Assembly (NCBI RefSeq): GCF_000423365.1
Contig: NZ_AUHV01000003.1
Coordinates: 248,001 to 312,000, forward strand
Direction: 5' to 3'
Source: Maritalea myrionectae DSM 19524
Lineage (GTDB): Bacteria; Pseudomonadota; Alphaproteobacteria; Rhizobiales; Devosiaceae
DNA length: 64,000 nt
Below the pieces are notes generated by a model, which saw only the letters and a list, made by a program, of their open reading frames with translations, was not told where the DNA came from and made no database searches. Shown piece after piece: positions 54,515 to 62,894 of this stretch (positions are counted from its first letter, which is position 1; each line of letters opens with the position of its first letter). The translations under genes were made by a program, and so were the position numbers.

Positions 54515-55954
54515 ATGACCGATCAGTCCAACGATGCCAACGCTGAAAAGACCTCATTTGCAGATCTGCTTAAAGAGGGGCGTGCGTTGCTGACACTAAC
54601 GTTGATCATCGCCATTGGCTCCCACGCGATAAACATTTTCGCGGTGCGCACAGTGTTGCCCACGATCGTCGCAGACATTGGCGGCGCGAAAATCTTGTTT
54701 TGGTCAACCGCGCTTTTTTCACTGATGGCCATTTTGGGCGGCATGCTCACCATCAATCTTAAATCCAGCATTGGCGCCCGCCAGAGTTTTTATCTCGCCG
54801 CTATTCTGCTGGTGATTGGCTCCGCCATCGGCGGGTTTGCGCCGATCTTTGAAGTGATCATCATTGGGCGTGGCATCCAGGGTTTTGCCGAAGGCATATT
54901 GGTTTCCCTTGCCTATATGGTTTTGGCCGAGAGCTATAAGGGCAATTTGATGACCCGGATGATCGGCATATTGGCCATTGTGTGGGCACTCGCAGCTGCC
55001 ATCGGGCCCATGGCTGCCGGCATATTGGAGCATTTTTTCACTTGGCGCGGCACCTTTTTGGTCAATTTTGTCATCGGCCTGGTGATTGCCATACAGGCCT
55101 TTTTTGCAGTGCCCGACACCAAACGATTGGGCGCCGCAACCAAGCCCGACATGCGCGTTTTGCTGCCGCTAATTCTGGCCATCACCATCCTGTGCTTTAT
55201 TGGCCAGTTCACCGACCCCTTGCCCATCGCCGCTTTGCTGATCGCGGCCGCGGGCCTGGTTTTCATTGGCTTGCGCGCCGAGCGCCACAGCAAGCGCCGT
55301 ATGCTGCCTCTTCGCCTGTTTGATCCGCGTAGCCCGGTGGCCATTGCCTATATGGTGACCCTGCTGGTCAACGTCCTGAACACAGCGAACGCGCTTTACA
55401 ACGTGGCCTATGTGCAAACGCTTTGGAACATAGATTTGACTCTGGCCGGGTACATGACCGCCCTGCCCGCCGCGTTCTGGACTGTTGGCTCCTGGTCGGT
55501 CTCTGGCGTGTCCACCTATCAGGCCCAGCGCCGTTGGATCATCATCGGCATTTATGCCATTTGGCTCAGCGTTGCCCTCAGCGCTATTGCCCTCAAGCTT
55601 GCCAGCCTGCCCCTGTTCCTGCTTTCCCTGACCCTTTTGGGTTTGGGGTTGGGTTGGCAAAACATCTTTATTGAAAAAATCGCCGTGCAGTTTGTGCGCG
55701 GTCGAGAGCGCGACCGGGCCGCCGCCATGCTGCCCCCTATGGATAATGCTGCGTCTGCCTTTGGCGCCGCATTGGCTGGCTTGGTCGCCCTCAATATTGC
55801 CCTGATCAACCCCGATGCACCCAATGGCCTATTCACCGCAGATGGGGTACAATCTTCCGCACCATTGATGTCAGTGCTGTTCTTTGTGCTGCACACGCCA
55901 ATGCTGGTTCTGCCGCATATCCTGCCCAAAACGCCACCGCGCAAAATCACCTAG
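54515..55954 (+). CDS. MFS transporter, first of a tandem pair
   Basis: The 479-residue membrane protein has about 12-14 hydrophobic segments. The N-terminal SHAINIFAVRTVLPTIVADIGG and the GRGIQGFAEGILVSLAYMVLAE motif place it in the drug:H+ antiporter part of MFS. It is paralogous to the next gene, with which it shares motif order throughout. It starts 101 bases from the regulator over an operator. The substrate is unknown and may relate to redox-active compounds, given the cysteine-rich regulator. Confidence 0.85.
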   Translation: MTDQSNDANAEKTSFADLLKEGRALLTLTLIIAIGSHAINIFAVRTVLPTIVADIGGAKILFWSTALFSLMAILGGMLTINLKSSIGARQSFYLAAILLVIGSAIGGFAPIFEVIIIGRGIQGFAEGILVSLAYMVLAESYKGNLMTRMIGILAIVWALAAAIGPMAAGILEHFFTWRGTFLVNFVIGLVIAIQAFFAVPDTKRLGAATKPDMRVLLPLILAITILCFIGQFTDPLPIAALLIAAAGLVFIGLRAERHSKRRMLPLRLFDPRSPVAIAYMVTLLVNVLNTANALYNVAYVQTLWNIDLTLAGYMTALPAAFWTVGSWSVSGVSTYQAQRRWIIIGIYAIWLSVALSAIALKLASLPLFLLSLTLLGLGLGWQNIFIEKIAVQFVRGRERDRAAAMLPPMDNAASAFGAALAGLVALNIALINPDAPNGLFTADGVQSSAPLMSVLFFVLHTPMLVLPHILPKTPPRKIT

Positions 55955-55962
55955 GTTCGCCC

Positions 55963-57414
55963 ATGCTCACCACTGCTGACACAGATCCAAAAGCCGGTAT
56001 TTTCTCCACCGCTTTTCTGCCCATCACCCTGATGAACATTCTGGTGGTCACCTCCCACGCGGTAAATGGCTTCATCACCACCGTGATCGCCCCCTCCATT
56101 GTGGTGGATTTGGGTGGACGTGAACTGATGTTCTGGCTGTTTGCCCTCTTCCAAGTCGGCTCCATCAGCGCTGGCGTGATGGCGGGCAATTTTAAAGTGC
56201 GGTTTGGCGCACGACCCATTTTTGTGGCCGCAGCCACCCTTCTGGCCGTCGGCTCGATCATGGGCGGTCTTGCCAACAGTCTCGCCTTGGTCATCTTGGC
56301 CCGCGGTTTGCAAGGGCTGGCCGAAGGCATGTTGATCTCTTTGGTCTATGTGGTCATCGCCGATCATTTACCCGCCCGGCTGCTGCCGCGCATCTTTGCC
56401 CTTAGTTCAACCTTATGGTCTGTCGCCGCCGCCGCAACACCTCTTTTTGCTGGGCTTCTCACACAATATGTGTCCTGGCGTGTGGCATTCTTGTTCAACC
56501 TGCCGCTGGTTTTGATTCTCATCCTATTGGCCTACAAATTTTTGCCAAAAGCCACCCAATCGGCAGACGAGCCAAAACCATTTCCAGTGCGCCGACTGTT
56601 GTTGCTGGTCGCCGCCCTTTTGATCACTGGCTTTGCCGGGCAGATGACCAATACGGGCTTACTGGCACTGATCATCGCCGCCTCCAGCACCCTGATGGTT
56701 GTGTTCGCAGCATTGGACCAAAAAGCGGCAGAACGCTTTATGCCGCCCAACCTGTTTTCCCTGCGCACCAATATGGGCCGCAGCTTCACCATGCTCGGCC
56801 TCTTTTCCATCGGCGCATCCGGCCGCACGGTTTATATCGTTGCGCTGCTGCAATCGATTTGGTTCATGTCACCGCTGGCCGCAGGTTACACCGCAGCTTC
56901 GCTCGCCTTTTCGTGGACATTGGCCGCATGGACATCCAATCGCATTGAACGCATGTCGCTGCGCATCGCCTTTATTCGCATGGGGGCAACCTTGATCATG
57001 ACAGGTGGTTTACTGAGCGCGTTCGCGGTGTGGCAAGGCTATTTCTGGCTGGTCCTTGCTGGACTGATCACCACTGGTTTGGGATATGGCTCGTCCAGCC
57101 CGTTGATCCGACAAATCATCATCACCCAATCGCCACGTCAGCACAAATCCATCGCGTCAGGCGCCATGACACCCATTCAATTTACAGGCGCTGTATTTGG
57201 CGCCGCCATCGCAGGCTTTTGCGCCATTGCGTTTGGCTTGTTTGACGGAGCTGTGGCAGGGGAGATTTTCACCGTAGAGGCCGCGCGCAATGCAGGGGCG
57301 GCACTCCTAATGGTGTTCACGGCATTCCCCGCCTTAGGCGTCTTGATCAGCCTTGGCCTCACAACCACTCCCGACCATGAAGAGGTCGAACAGGAATCAG
57401 AGGCGCTTGCCTAG
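55963..57414 (+). CDS. MFS transporter, second of a tandem pair
   Basis: The 483-residue protein mirrors its upstream neighbour (SHAVNGFITTVIAPSIVVDLGG, ARGLQGLAEGMLISLVYVVIAD), so the two arose by duplication and diverged. It begins eight bases after the first gene's stop and is co-transcribed. Keeping both copies in one operon suggests two specificities or a paired transporter. Its last 18 bases overlap the convergent small membrane-protein gene. Confidence 0.85.
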   Translation: MLTTADTDPKAGIFSTAFLPITLMNILVVTSHAVNGFITTVIAPSIVVDLGGRELMFWLFALFQVGSISAGVMAGNFKVRFGARPIFVAAATLLAVGSIMGGLANSLALVILARGLQGLAEGMLISLVYVVIADHLPARLLPRIFALSSTLWSVAAAATPLFAGLLTQYVSWRVAFLFNLPLVLILILLAYKFLPKATQSADEPKPFPVRRLLLLVAALLITGFAGQMTNTGLLALIIAASSTLMVVFAALDQKAAERFMPPNLFSLRTNMGRSFTMLGLFSIGASGRTVYIVALLQSIWFMSPLAAGYTAASLAFSWTLAAWTSNRIERMSLRIAFIRMGATLIMTGGLLSAFAVWQGYFWLVLAGLITTGLGYGSSSPLIRQIIITQSPRQHKSIASGAMTPIQFTGAVFGAAIAGFCAIAFGLFDGAVAGEIFTVEAARNAGAALLMVFTAFPALGVLISLGLTTTPDHEEVEQESEALA

Positions 57415-57606
57415 AAAATCTGCAACAACGGTCGCCACGAAGAAGATCGCCATAAAGGTCAAAATCGTAATGGGATTGAAACGGCCATCAATAAAAAACA
57501 CCAACCCACCGAAAATCACGGCAGCAATTACCGCATATAAAAGTCGATTCAATAGATGATGTTTAAGGCTGCGTTTTTCCGGTCCCCGACTGGACGGATC
57601 AGACAT
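57397..57606 (-). CDS. Small two-helix membrane protein
   Basis: The 69-residue product has a basic N-terminus and two hydrophobic helices (LLYAVIAAVIFGGLVFFI and ILTFMAIFFVATVVADFLG). It matches no family that I know. ATG at 57606 follows GGGGGAGAGA. It overlaps the hlyU end by eight bases and is probably co-transcribed with it. Confidence 0.55.
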   Translation of the reverse strand: MSDPSSRGPEKRSLKHHLLNRLLYAVIAAVIFGGLVFFIDGRFNPITILTFMAIFFVATVVADFLGKRL

Positions 57607-57901
57607 TCTCTCCCCCATCAAAAAGCGTTTTGCCACGCTCCCGGATGATCTGTTCACCCTTGGCCAAGGTCGCTTTTTCCGCCATGTCTGCGCTGGTCAA
57701 TTTATCCGCACGAATAAACTGCACGGCATCCATATCGCCATTTTCATGGGTGCGTTCAATGCGGCCGCAAAGCTGATATTCTTGCCCAGCTCTCATCTCA
57801 ATGGCCACAATGCGCAGTCCTTCAACAGTGGTTTCACCCAAAATCTTTGGGCCAGATTCAGCCTTATCACCGCCACCGAATAGTTTTTTAAAAAAGGACA
57901 T
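57599..57901 (-). CDS. hlyU: HlyU-family protein
   Basis: The 100-residue protein begins MSFFKKLFGGG and contains GLRIVAIEMRAGQEYQLCGRIE and QFIRADKLTSADMAEKATLAKGEQII, the HlyU family core. In Vibrio HlyU is a redox-sensitive winged-helix regulator of haemolysin. In alphaproteobacteria the family is common and its targets are not known. The promoter must lie in the GANTC-rich region 57902-58395. Confidence 0.8.
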   Translation of the reverse strand: MSFFKKLFGGGDKAESGPKILGETTVEGLRIVAIEMRAGQEYQLCGRIERTHENGDMDAVQFIRADKLTSADMAEKATLAKGEQIIRERGKTLFDGGENV

Positions 57902-58395
57902 AGTGCACTCCGGGATTTGATTTGGTCCCGCTTATAACACGGCTTTTCATATGGCCAAACCGTCTCGGTTGTAACCTTAACCCCGCGCTAAGTTTTAAAC
58001 GATATTCAAAGGCCTCCATCGGTTGGTTGCGCCTGATAAACTGATTCAACAAACTGCGCTAAACATTTGAAACCAGATTCATTTTCTGGATTCGCCCATC
58101 ATATGGCGCAAACAGACATTCGATTCGCGTATTTGAGCATTGACGCAAATCCAGCAGACTTCGCCATCCTGACAATCTGATTCAAGAAACTGGCCTAACC
58201 CATTATGCTTGAATCATTTATTGCGATTGAGGTTAATTGACCCCATCCGCAAGTTGGCCGATTCCGAACAAACCCAATCACAGAAAATCTGTGAGTCATT
58301 ACAGAATCTTATCCCGAATTCGGCCAATTCTACCATTCACTGTGGTCGTTGCCCGCATGTTTTAACGGCCACATTGCTGCCAAAACCGGCCAAAA
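57902..58395. other. 494-bp gene-free region dense in GANTC sites
   Basis: No gene is supported here. Nine GANTC sites, the CcrM methylation target, fall in 58043-58308 (starts 58043, 58076, 58089, 58122, 58179, 58211, 58260, 58293, 58304) where about one is expected by chance. Two 22-bp direct repeats, CTGATTCAAcAAACTG-like at 58041 and 58177, and a CACAGA-AAA-TCTGTG hairpin at 58279-58293 are also present. It lies upstream of hlyU and downstream of the MBL gene. Confidence 0.6.
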
Positions 58396-59109
58396 CTAAA
58401 GATTCCGCAGCGCATGGATATGCCGCTCGACTGCCTTTGTGCTCAGCCTAAAGCCGTGCCCCAAATGAAAATCTGTGCTGCCCTTGGCCAACAATTGTTC
58501 CAACGCTAAGGCAACCTCAAGCGGCTCTTCTTCAAATGGCGGACGCCGTGGCCGATCCACGGGCAGCAAACCGCCCAGTGCAAATCCAGAAGCAATCAGA
58601 TCGCTCACAAAAGCATGACCATCATCCATCAAAACTGAAATGGACCCCGGCGTGTGTCCCGGCGTAAACACCACTCGACCTTCCAATCCATAAGGGCGCA
58701 AGTCCAACTCGTCATGATCATGCATCACAATGTCGGGCGAGAAATAGTCATAGGGCCGCAAAGGAATGCCCCGGCGATAAAGCAAGCGCCCAACCCATCC
58801 GGTGGGACACAATTTCATCTCCGCTTCGCCCGCGCAATATTTTGCTTCCGCTTGGTGGATCACCACAGGCGCGCCACTCAGCGCACGCAACTTTGCCGCA
58901 TTGCCCGCATGGTCCACATGCCCGTGGGTAACGATAATCAATTTGAGGTCGTGCCAGCCCAATCCCAGCTTTTTAAGCTGCGCCGCCACATTATCCTCGG
59001 TGCCCATCAACCCCGTATCCACCAGCACGGCGCCCTTGGCGGTTTGCAGCAAAAATGCATTGATCATGCCCAAAGGCAAAATCGGCACACGTTGAATTTT
59101 ATAGCTCAT
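58396..59109 (-). CDS. MBL-fold metallo-hydrolase
   Basis: The 237-residue protein has the zinc-binding THGHVDHAG motif near residue 62, VFTPGHTPGSISV near 150 and a late HLGHGF. It is a metallo-beta-lactamase-fold hydrolase of the glyoxalase II-like type, with unknown substrate. ATG at 59109 has GGAG seven bases upstream; the ATG one codon earlier is also possible. It is divergent from the HxlR gene, which is its likely regulator. Confidence 0.85.
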   Translation of the reverse strand: MSYKIQRVPILPLGMINAFLLQTAKGAVLVDTGLMGTEDNVAAQLKKLGLGWHDLKLIIVTHGHVDHAGNAAKLRALSGAPVVIHQAEAKYCAGEAEMKLCPTGWVGRLLYRRGIPLRPYDYFSPDIVMHDHDELDLRPYGLEGRVVFTPGHTPGSISVLMDDGHAFVSDLIASGFALGGLLPVDRPRRPPFEEEPLEVALALEQLLAKGSTDFHLGHGFRLSTKAVERHIHALRNL

Positions 59110-59237
59110 CATTCATCTCCATTTCCCCCCATTTAGGGCCATGAAAATGCGATGACAATCCGTTACAAATTTGTGCCCTATAGCCATCTGTTGCTGCACG
59201 GATTATGCTAAGCGCAGACAATGATAGGCTCGGTAAA

Positions 59238-59597
59238 ATGATTAAAATCGACCCCGCAGAATTTTATGCTGACGAAGTACTCACCTGCCCGGTGGCCGCC
59301 GCCGTGCAAACCTTTTCCGGCAAGTGGAAGCCCATCCTTCTGCATATGCTTTGCGAACGGCAAATGCACTTTGCGCAAATTGACCGCGCCCTGCCCAAAG
59401 CCAGCAAAAAAGTCCTCACCGAACAATTGCGCGAGTTGGAAGCTGACGGGTTGATCACCCGCACACCGACAGATGAACGCCGCGTTCGGGTGATTTATGC
59501 CCTGTCCGCCACAGGCGAAAAGCTCGCGCCGATTTTGGTGCAGCTATATGTATGGCAAAAATCACGCGAAAATGAAGCGCTGACAGAAGCAGCCTAG
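59238..59597 (+). CDS. HxlR-family regulator
   Basis: The roughly 119-residue winged-helix protein has the HxlR core (CPVAAAVQTFSGKWKPILLHML, then FAQIDRALPKASKKVLTEQLREL). The N-terminal cysteine in LTCPVA is where redox-sensing members such as YodB and HypR react with quinones or diamide. ATG at 59238 is chosen for its position before the core; an ATG 11 codons earlier exists. It diverges from the MBL gene. Confidence 0.85.
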   Translation: MIKIDPAEFYADEVLTCPVAAAVQTFSGKWKPILLHMLCERQMHFAQIDRALPKASKKVLTEQLRELEADGLITRTPTDERRVRVIYALSATGEKLAPILVQLYVWQKSRENEALTEAA

Positions 59598-60184
59598 ACC
59601 CGGGCCACCAAGCTGGCACGCGCCACCTGTTTCAAATGCTCCACATATTGATCCTGCGTCCACCCGCATTCATGGCGCAACAATTCCCAATTGCGCACGG
59701 AAAGCAGCATCCACAAAATATCGGTCGCCTTCTCTTGGCTGAGGTCGGAAACAAGTTGCCCATCCCGCGCCAAGTCGCCCACCACCGCCGCGCAGCCATG
59801 GCGCACCGCCTGCATGCGATCCTCCCACGCCACTCGCGCTTCCTCATCGCTATCCATCATGGCCATCAGCGCTTTGCCGATGCCATAGATTTCGGGAATA
59901 TAATTGCCCCACACGGCCACCCAGGCATCAAGCCGGACCAACCCGGTCGGCGCTGAGCGGCTTTCTCCAAGCCGCGCATCCACATCATTCTTTTCGTCTA
60001 GATAACGCGTCGCCGCTGTTAGCAAATCTGCCCGCTTTGGAAAATGCAAATAAACGGCCTGCCGGCTGATCCCGGCTGCCTTGGCAATATCTGAAATGCG
60101 CACCGCACTGCCCGTGCCGCTTTCCAACAATTCCACCGCAGACTCCAAAATGCGCGCACGCGTATTGCGACCGTCACTTGACAT
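59594..60184 (-). CDS. TetR-family regulator
   Basis: The 196-residue protein has the TetR HTH near residues 28-52 (VRISDIAKAAGISRQAVYLHFPKRADLL) and a helical ligand domain. It converges on the HxlR gene with a four-base overlap. Upstream lies an inverted repeat shared with the divergent NAD(P)-binding gene, which is its likely target. Confidence 0.88.
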   Translation of the reverse strand: MSSDGRNTRARILESAVELLESGTGSAVRISDIAKAAGISRQAVYLHFPKRADLLTAATRYLDEKNDVDARLGESRSAPTGLVRLDAWVAVWGNYIPEIYGIGKALMAMMDSDEEARVAWEDRMQAVRHGCAAVVGDLARDGQLVSDLSQEKATDILWMLLSVRNWELLRHECGWTQDQYVEHLKQVARASLVARV

Positions 60185-60206
60185 GGCGTCAATCTCCCGT
60201 TAATTG

Positions 60207-60231
60207 ACACGGTGTAAAGTTGTCACCGTGT
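60207..60231. promoter_or_regulatory. TetR-type operator
   Basis: ACACGGTG-N9-CACCGTGT is a perfect inverted repeat in the 81-bp gap between the divergent TetR and NAD(P)-binding genes. A direct repeat of GTGTAAAGTT overlaps it. Confidence 0.78.
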
Positions 60232-60265
60232 AAAGTTCACCTTGAGTAACGCAAAGGAACAAGAA

Positions 60266-60895
60266 ATGAAAGTCATAATCTTTGGTGCTACGGGCACAAT
60301 TGGTCGCTTGGTGGTAGAAGAGGCCCTGGCCGATGGCCATCAAGTCACCGCCTTCGCCCGCACCCCGCAAAAGCTAAATGTACAGCATTCTGCCCTCAAC
60401 CTTCAGGCGGGCGACGCCACCAACGCCACCGAAGTGGCAGACGCTGTCGAAGGACACGATGCGGTCATTATTACGCTTGGTGCAGGCATGTCACGCAAAA
60501 GCCGCATCCGCTCTGTCGGCACCGCCAATGTCATTGCCGCCATGAAGCAGCACGACATCAAACGCCTTATTTGCCAATCCACCCTCGGCGCCCATGAAAG
60601 TTGGGAGAACCTCAATTTCTTTTGGAAACGCATCATGTTTGGTGCGCTGCTCGCCCCCGTCTTCAAAGACCATGAATGGCAAGAGGCCATGGTGCGTGAT
60701 AGCGGCCTCGATTGGACTATCGTGCGCCCCAGTGCCTTTACAGATGATAAGGCCACGGGACGTTTCAAAACCGGCTTTGGCCCGGGGGAACGCAAGCTCA
60801 CCCTCAAAATCAGCCGCGCCGATGTCGCTGCCTTTATCAAAGACCAGATTTTGGGCACGGACTTTTGCCGCCGCGCCGTCGCGATCTCCAACTGA
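60266..60895 (+). CDS. NAD(P)-binding atypical SDR
   Basis: The 209-residue protein has the glycine motif IFGATGTIGRLVVEEAL at the N-terminus and the later QSTLGAHESW and DWTIVRPSAF segments of NmrA-like/biliverdin-reductase-B-like atypical SDRs. The catalytic YxxxK is absent, as in that group. ATG at 60266 follows AAAGGAAC. It is read from a promoter covered by the TetR operator, so a small molecule probably induces it. Confidence 0.82.
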   Translation: MKVIIFGATGTIGRLVVEEALADGHQVTAFARTPQKLNVQHSALNLQAGDATNATEVADAVEGHDAVIITLGAGMSRKSRIRSVGTANVIAAMKQHDIKRLICQSTLGAHESWENLNFFWKRIMFGALLAPVFKDHEWQEAMVRDSGLDWTIVRPSAFTDDKATGRFKTGFGPGERKLTLKISRADVAAFIKDQILGTDFCRRAVAISN

Positions 60896-60901
60896 GGAAA
60901 A

Positions 60902-60925
60902 AGGCGCCCTGCCTGGAGGGCGCCT
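60902..60925 (-). terminator. Terminator between convergent genes
   Basis: A nine-base-pair GC-rich stem, AGGCGCCCT/AGGGCGCCT, is followed on the minus strand by five T. It suits the 60933 gene and may also act on the plus strand. Confidence 0.7.
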
Positions 60926-60932
60926 CCATTCA

Positions 60933-61355
60933 TCATTCTTGCGCGTTTGGTTGCGCCGCACTTTCGTCACCACCAAAAGCAGATTTCATAAATTCATCCT
61001 TCATCAAATGCGCCTTCATGGCAGGCAGGCCCAACGCCCGCAATCCGATGACCACCGTGTAAATCAATGTTGCGGTGACCAGCGCATCCAAAAACCACCC
61101 AAGCGGCAATGCCGAATGCCCCAAATAGCTGGGGAGCTCACCCAACGCTGGCAAGGTCCAGATGCCAGTGAGACCATGCAACACCAAGGCCATCCAAAAA
61201 CCAACGCAATAAGGGCAGTGCCATTGCTCATATAAAGAGCGCAACGGCGAAGGCAGCTCCGCGATCAAGCGGTTAAACCAATCGCCCCACTCCGGCAATT
61301 TTTCCCAAATCAAAATATATAGGGCCACGCCCATCAAAACCAATTCAATGTTCAC
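60933..61355 (-). CDS. Small membrane protein of DUF1360-like type
   Basis: The roughly 140-residue protein has three hydrophobic segments and the motif HCPYCVGFWMAL near residue 45, which resembles DUF1360. The start is GTG at 61355 with AAAGGA upstream; ATG at 61373 lacks this. It follows marR on the same strand, and one of two matched MarR-type sites (61376-61392) sits right before it. The function is unknown. Confidence 0.65.
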   Translation of the reverse strand: MNIELVLMGVALYILIWEKLPEWGDWFNRLIAELPSPLRSLYEQWHCPYCVGFWMALVLHGLTGIWTLPALGELPSYLGHSALPLGWFLDALVTATLIYTVVIGLRALGLPAMKAHLMKDEFMKSAFGGDESAAQPNAQE

Positions 61356-61375
61356 ATCATTTCCTTTCACCATTC

Positions 61376-61392
61376 AGTCAGGAAGCCTGACT
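61376..61392. promoter_or_regulatory. MarR-type operator 1
   Basis: AGTCAGG-AAG-CCTGACT is a perfect inverted repeat just upstream of the membrane-protein gene. It is nearly the same as the site at 61862-61878. Confidence 0.7.
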
Positions 61393-61406
61393 GACTTTTA
61401 AAACCA

Positions 61407-61426
61407 AATAGAAGCTAGCTTCTATT
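61407..61426 (-). terminator. 20-bp perfect palindrome at the marR stop
   Basis: AATAGAAGCTAGCTTCTATT includes the marR stop codon. On the minus strand it is followed by a T-rich run (TTTGGTTTT). It may be a terminator or a further operator. Confidence 0.5.
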
Positions 61427-61846
61427 AGCGGCTGCTTTCATTTCATTTGCGACAGCATGAAGATCATCGGCGGGCAATTCCGACAACAATTGCGCCATCA
61501 CAGTCGCATAAATGGAATCCCCTTGCTTCAGCAGGGTGCGCCCGTCTTTCGTCAGCAAAATATGCTGGGCCCGCGCGTCATATTGGCAATCGACCCGCTC
61601 CACCAATCCACGCTCTTCCAGCTTCAACACCATGGCGCTGGCCGAGGCTTTGCGCACCCCCATCGCCTCCACAACATCTTGCAAATGTTGCCCATGATTG
61701 TCCTTGTCTGTCTTATAGGATTCTTGATCCCGAATAGCGCTCAGATATTCAAACTCACTATGGCTCAACGACAATTTTGCTGCCGCCCGCACCCATTCAC
61801 GATGCGCTTTCCTGTGCGCCAACTCCAAAAACTGAACAAGTAGCAT
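61415..61846 (-). CDS. MarR-family regulator
   Basis: The 143-residue protein has the MarR winged helix (HLQDVVEAMGVRKASASAMVLKLEERGLVERV) between helical dimerisation segments. ATG at 61846 follows AGAGGGCG. Paired palindromes upstream of itself and upstream of the following membrane-protein gene suggest that it represses both. Confidence 0.85.
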   Translation of the reverse strand: MLLVQFLELAHRKAHREWVRAAAKLSLSHSEFEYLSAIRDQESYKTDKDNHGQHLQDVVEAMGVRKASASAMVLKLEERGLVERVDCQYDARAQHILLTKDGRTLLKQGDSIYATVMAQLLSELPADDLHAVANEMKAAANRS

Positions 61847-61861
61847 TTCGCCCTCTTAGTT

Positions 61862-61878
61862 AGTAAGGCTTCCTACCT
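61862..61878. promoter_or_regulatory. MarR-type operator 2
   Basis: Read on the minus strand it is AGGTAGG-AAG-CCTTACT, 14 of 17 bases the same as operator 1. It lies between the divergent marR and GNAT genes. Confidence 0.65.
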
Positions 61879-61933
61879 ATCAGAAATCATGATAATGTCA
61901 AGTCAGCAAACATTCGCACCACCGGAGCAATCT

Positions 61934-62449
61934 ATGTCCCATTTGCCAGACTTTAAAACAGAGCGCCTGCGCGTCACGCCATGGTCCGGTACCGACCTGA
62001 ATCGCCTTGATCGCAAAGCGCTCGTCTCAATCCTGACACCGAACGTGTTGAAACATCTGCCCGCGCCACTGCAATTTGATGCCACCACCCAAACCCTTGA
62101 CGATTGGATCGCTGCACGTTTGGCGGAAAGTGATCTACTGATGATCAGAACAAACAATCCGTCCGCTCTGATCGGTCTTTTGATCCTGGCCAGATTTCAA
62201 GAGCCGCCCCAACCACCCCAGATCCATCTGGGCTACCTGTTGAGCGAATACGCATGGGGCAAGGGCTACGCAACAGAGCTGGTTGCCGGGCTGGTCGCAT
62301 GGTATCGCGCCCAGCACCTGCCAGCCCACCTATGGGGCGGTGTGGAAACGGCCAACCCCGCTTCAGCCAAAGTGCTGCAAAAGGCCGGGTTCCAACGCGA
62401 GGCGGGTGAAGCCGCAGAAGGCACAGAGATGTACAAGCTGGTCATTTAA
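61934..62449 (+). CDS. GNAT-family acetyltransferase
   Basis: The 171-residue protein resembles RimJ/RimL-type GNATs: FKTERLRVTPW at the start, LGYLLSEYAWGKGYATEL as acetyl-CoA loop near residue 105, and NPASAKVLQKAGFQREG near 150. ATG at 61934 follows CCGGAGC. It diverges from marR across operator 2 and may share its control. The acceptor is unknown. Confidence 0.82.
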   Translation: MSHLPDFKTERLRVTPWSGTDLNRLDRKALVSILTPNVLKHLPAPLQFDATTQTLDDWIAARLAESDLLMIRTNNPSALIGLLILARFQEPPQPPQIHLGYLLSEYAWGKGYATELVAGLVAWYRAQHLPAHLWGGVETANPASAKVLQKAGFQREAGEAAEGTEMYKLVI

Positions 62450-62468
62450 GTCGCCAGCACGCCCTCAC

Positions 62469-62840
62469 CTATGCGCGATCCCACTTAAAACACACTGTGT
62501 TTGGAAAATCCGGCAACCAATCTTCGCGCCGCTCAACCCATATTTCATAGTCAGGCACAAACTGGCTGGGCGCATCCAACGCCCCCAAATGCAATTCAAT
62601 TTCATCATCAGTAACCGCAAAAACTGAACCACCACACTCTGGGCAAAAATGCCGCCCTTGATAGCTTTTGGTCTCCCCAGTCACCTCCACCGCACCAGAG
62701 GGAAATATCGCCGCAGCGTAAAACAAAGCCCCATGATGCTTGCGACAATCCATGCAATGACAAACGCCTACCCGATCCGGTTGTCCACTTGCCATCACCC
62801 GCACCTTGCCACAAGCACATCCGCCTTTATGCTGGGTCAC
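62469..62840 (-). CDS. GFA-family zinc protein
   Basis: The 123-residue protein has the GFA cysteine set: GGCACGKVR, CHCMDCRKHHG and FCPECGGSVF, binding two zinc ions. The family name comes from Gfa, reported to promote formaldehyde-glutathione adduct formation, but most members are uncharacterised. The start is GTG at 62840 with GGGAG upstream. It is a single gene convergent with the GNAT gene. Confidence 0.82.
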   Translation of the reverse strand: MTQHKGGCACGKVRVMASGQPDRVGVCHCMDCRKHHGALFYAAAIFPSGAVEVTGETKSYQGRHFCPECGGSVFAVTDDEIELHLGALDAPSQFVPDYEIWVERREDWLPDFPNTVCFKWDRA

Positions 62841-62894
62841 GCGATTTCTCCCGCTTCTAAACTGCTCCAACTATTAGATGCAGTGTTGCACTCT

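Noticed and set aside
57902-58395. A replication origin in the GANTC-rich region
   Set aside because: No DnaA-box cluster, no AT-rich unwinding element and no origin-linked genes (dnaA, hemE, parAB, repABC) are seen nearby.
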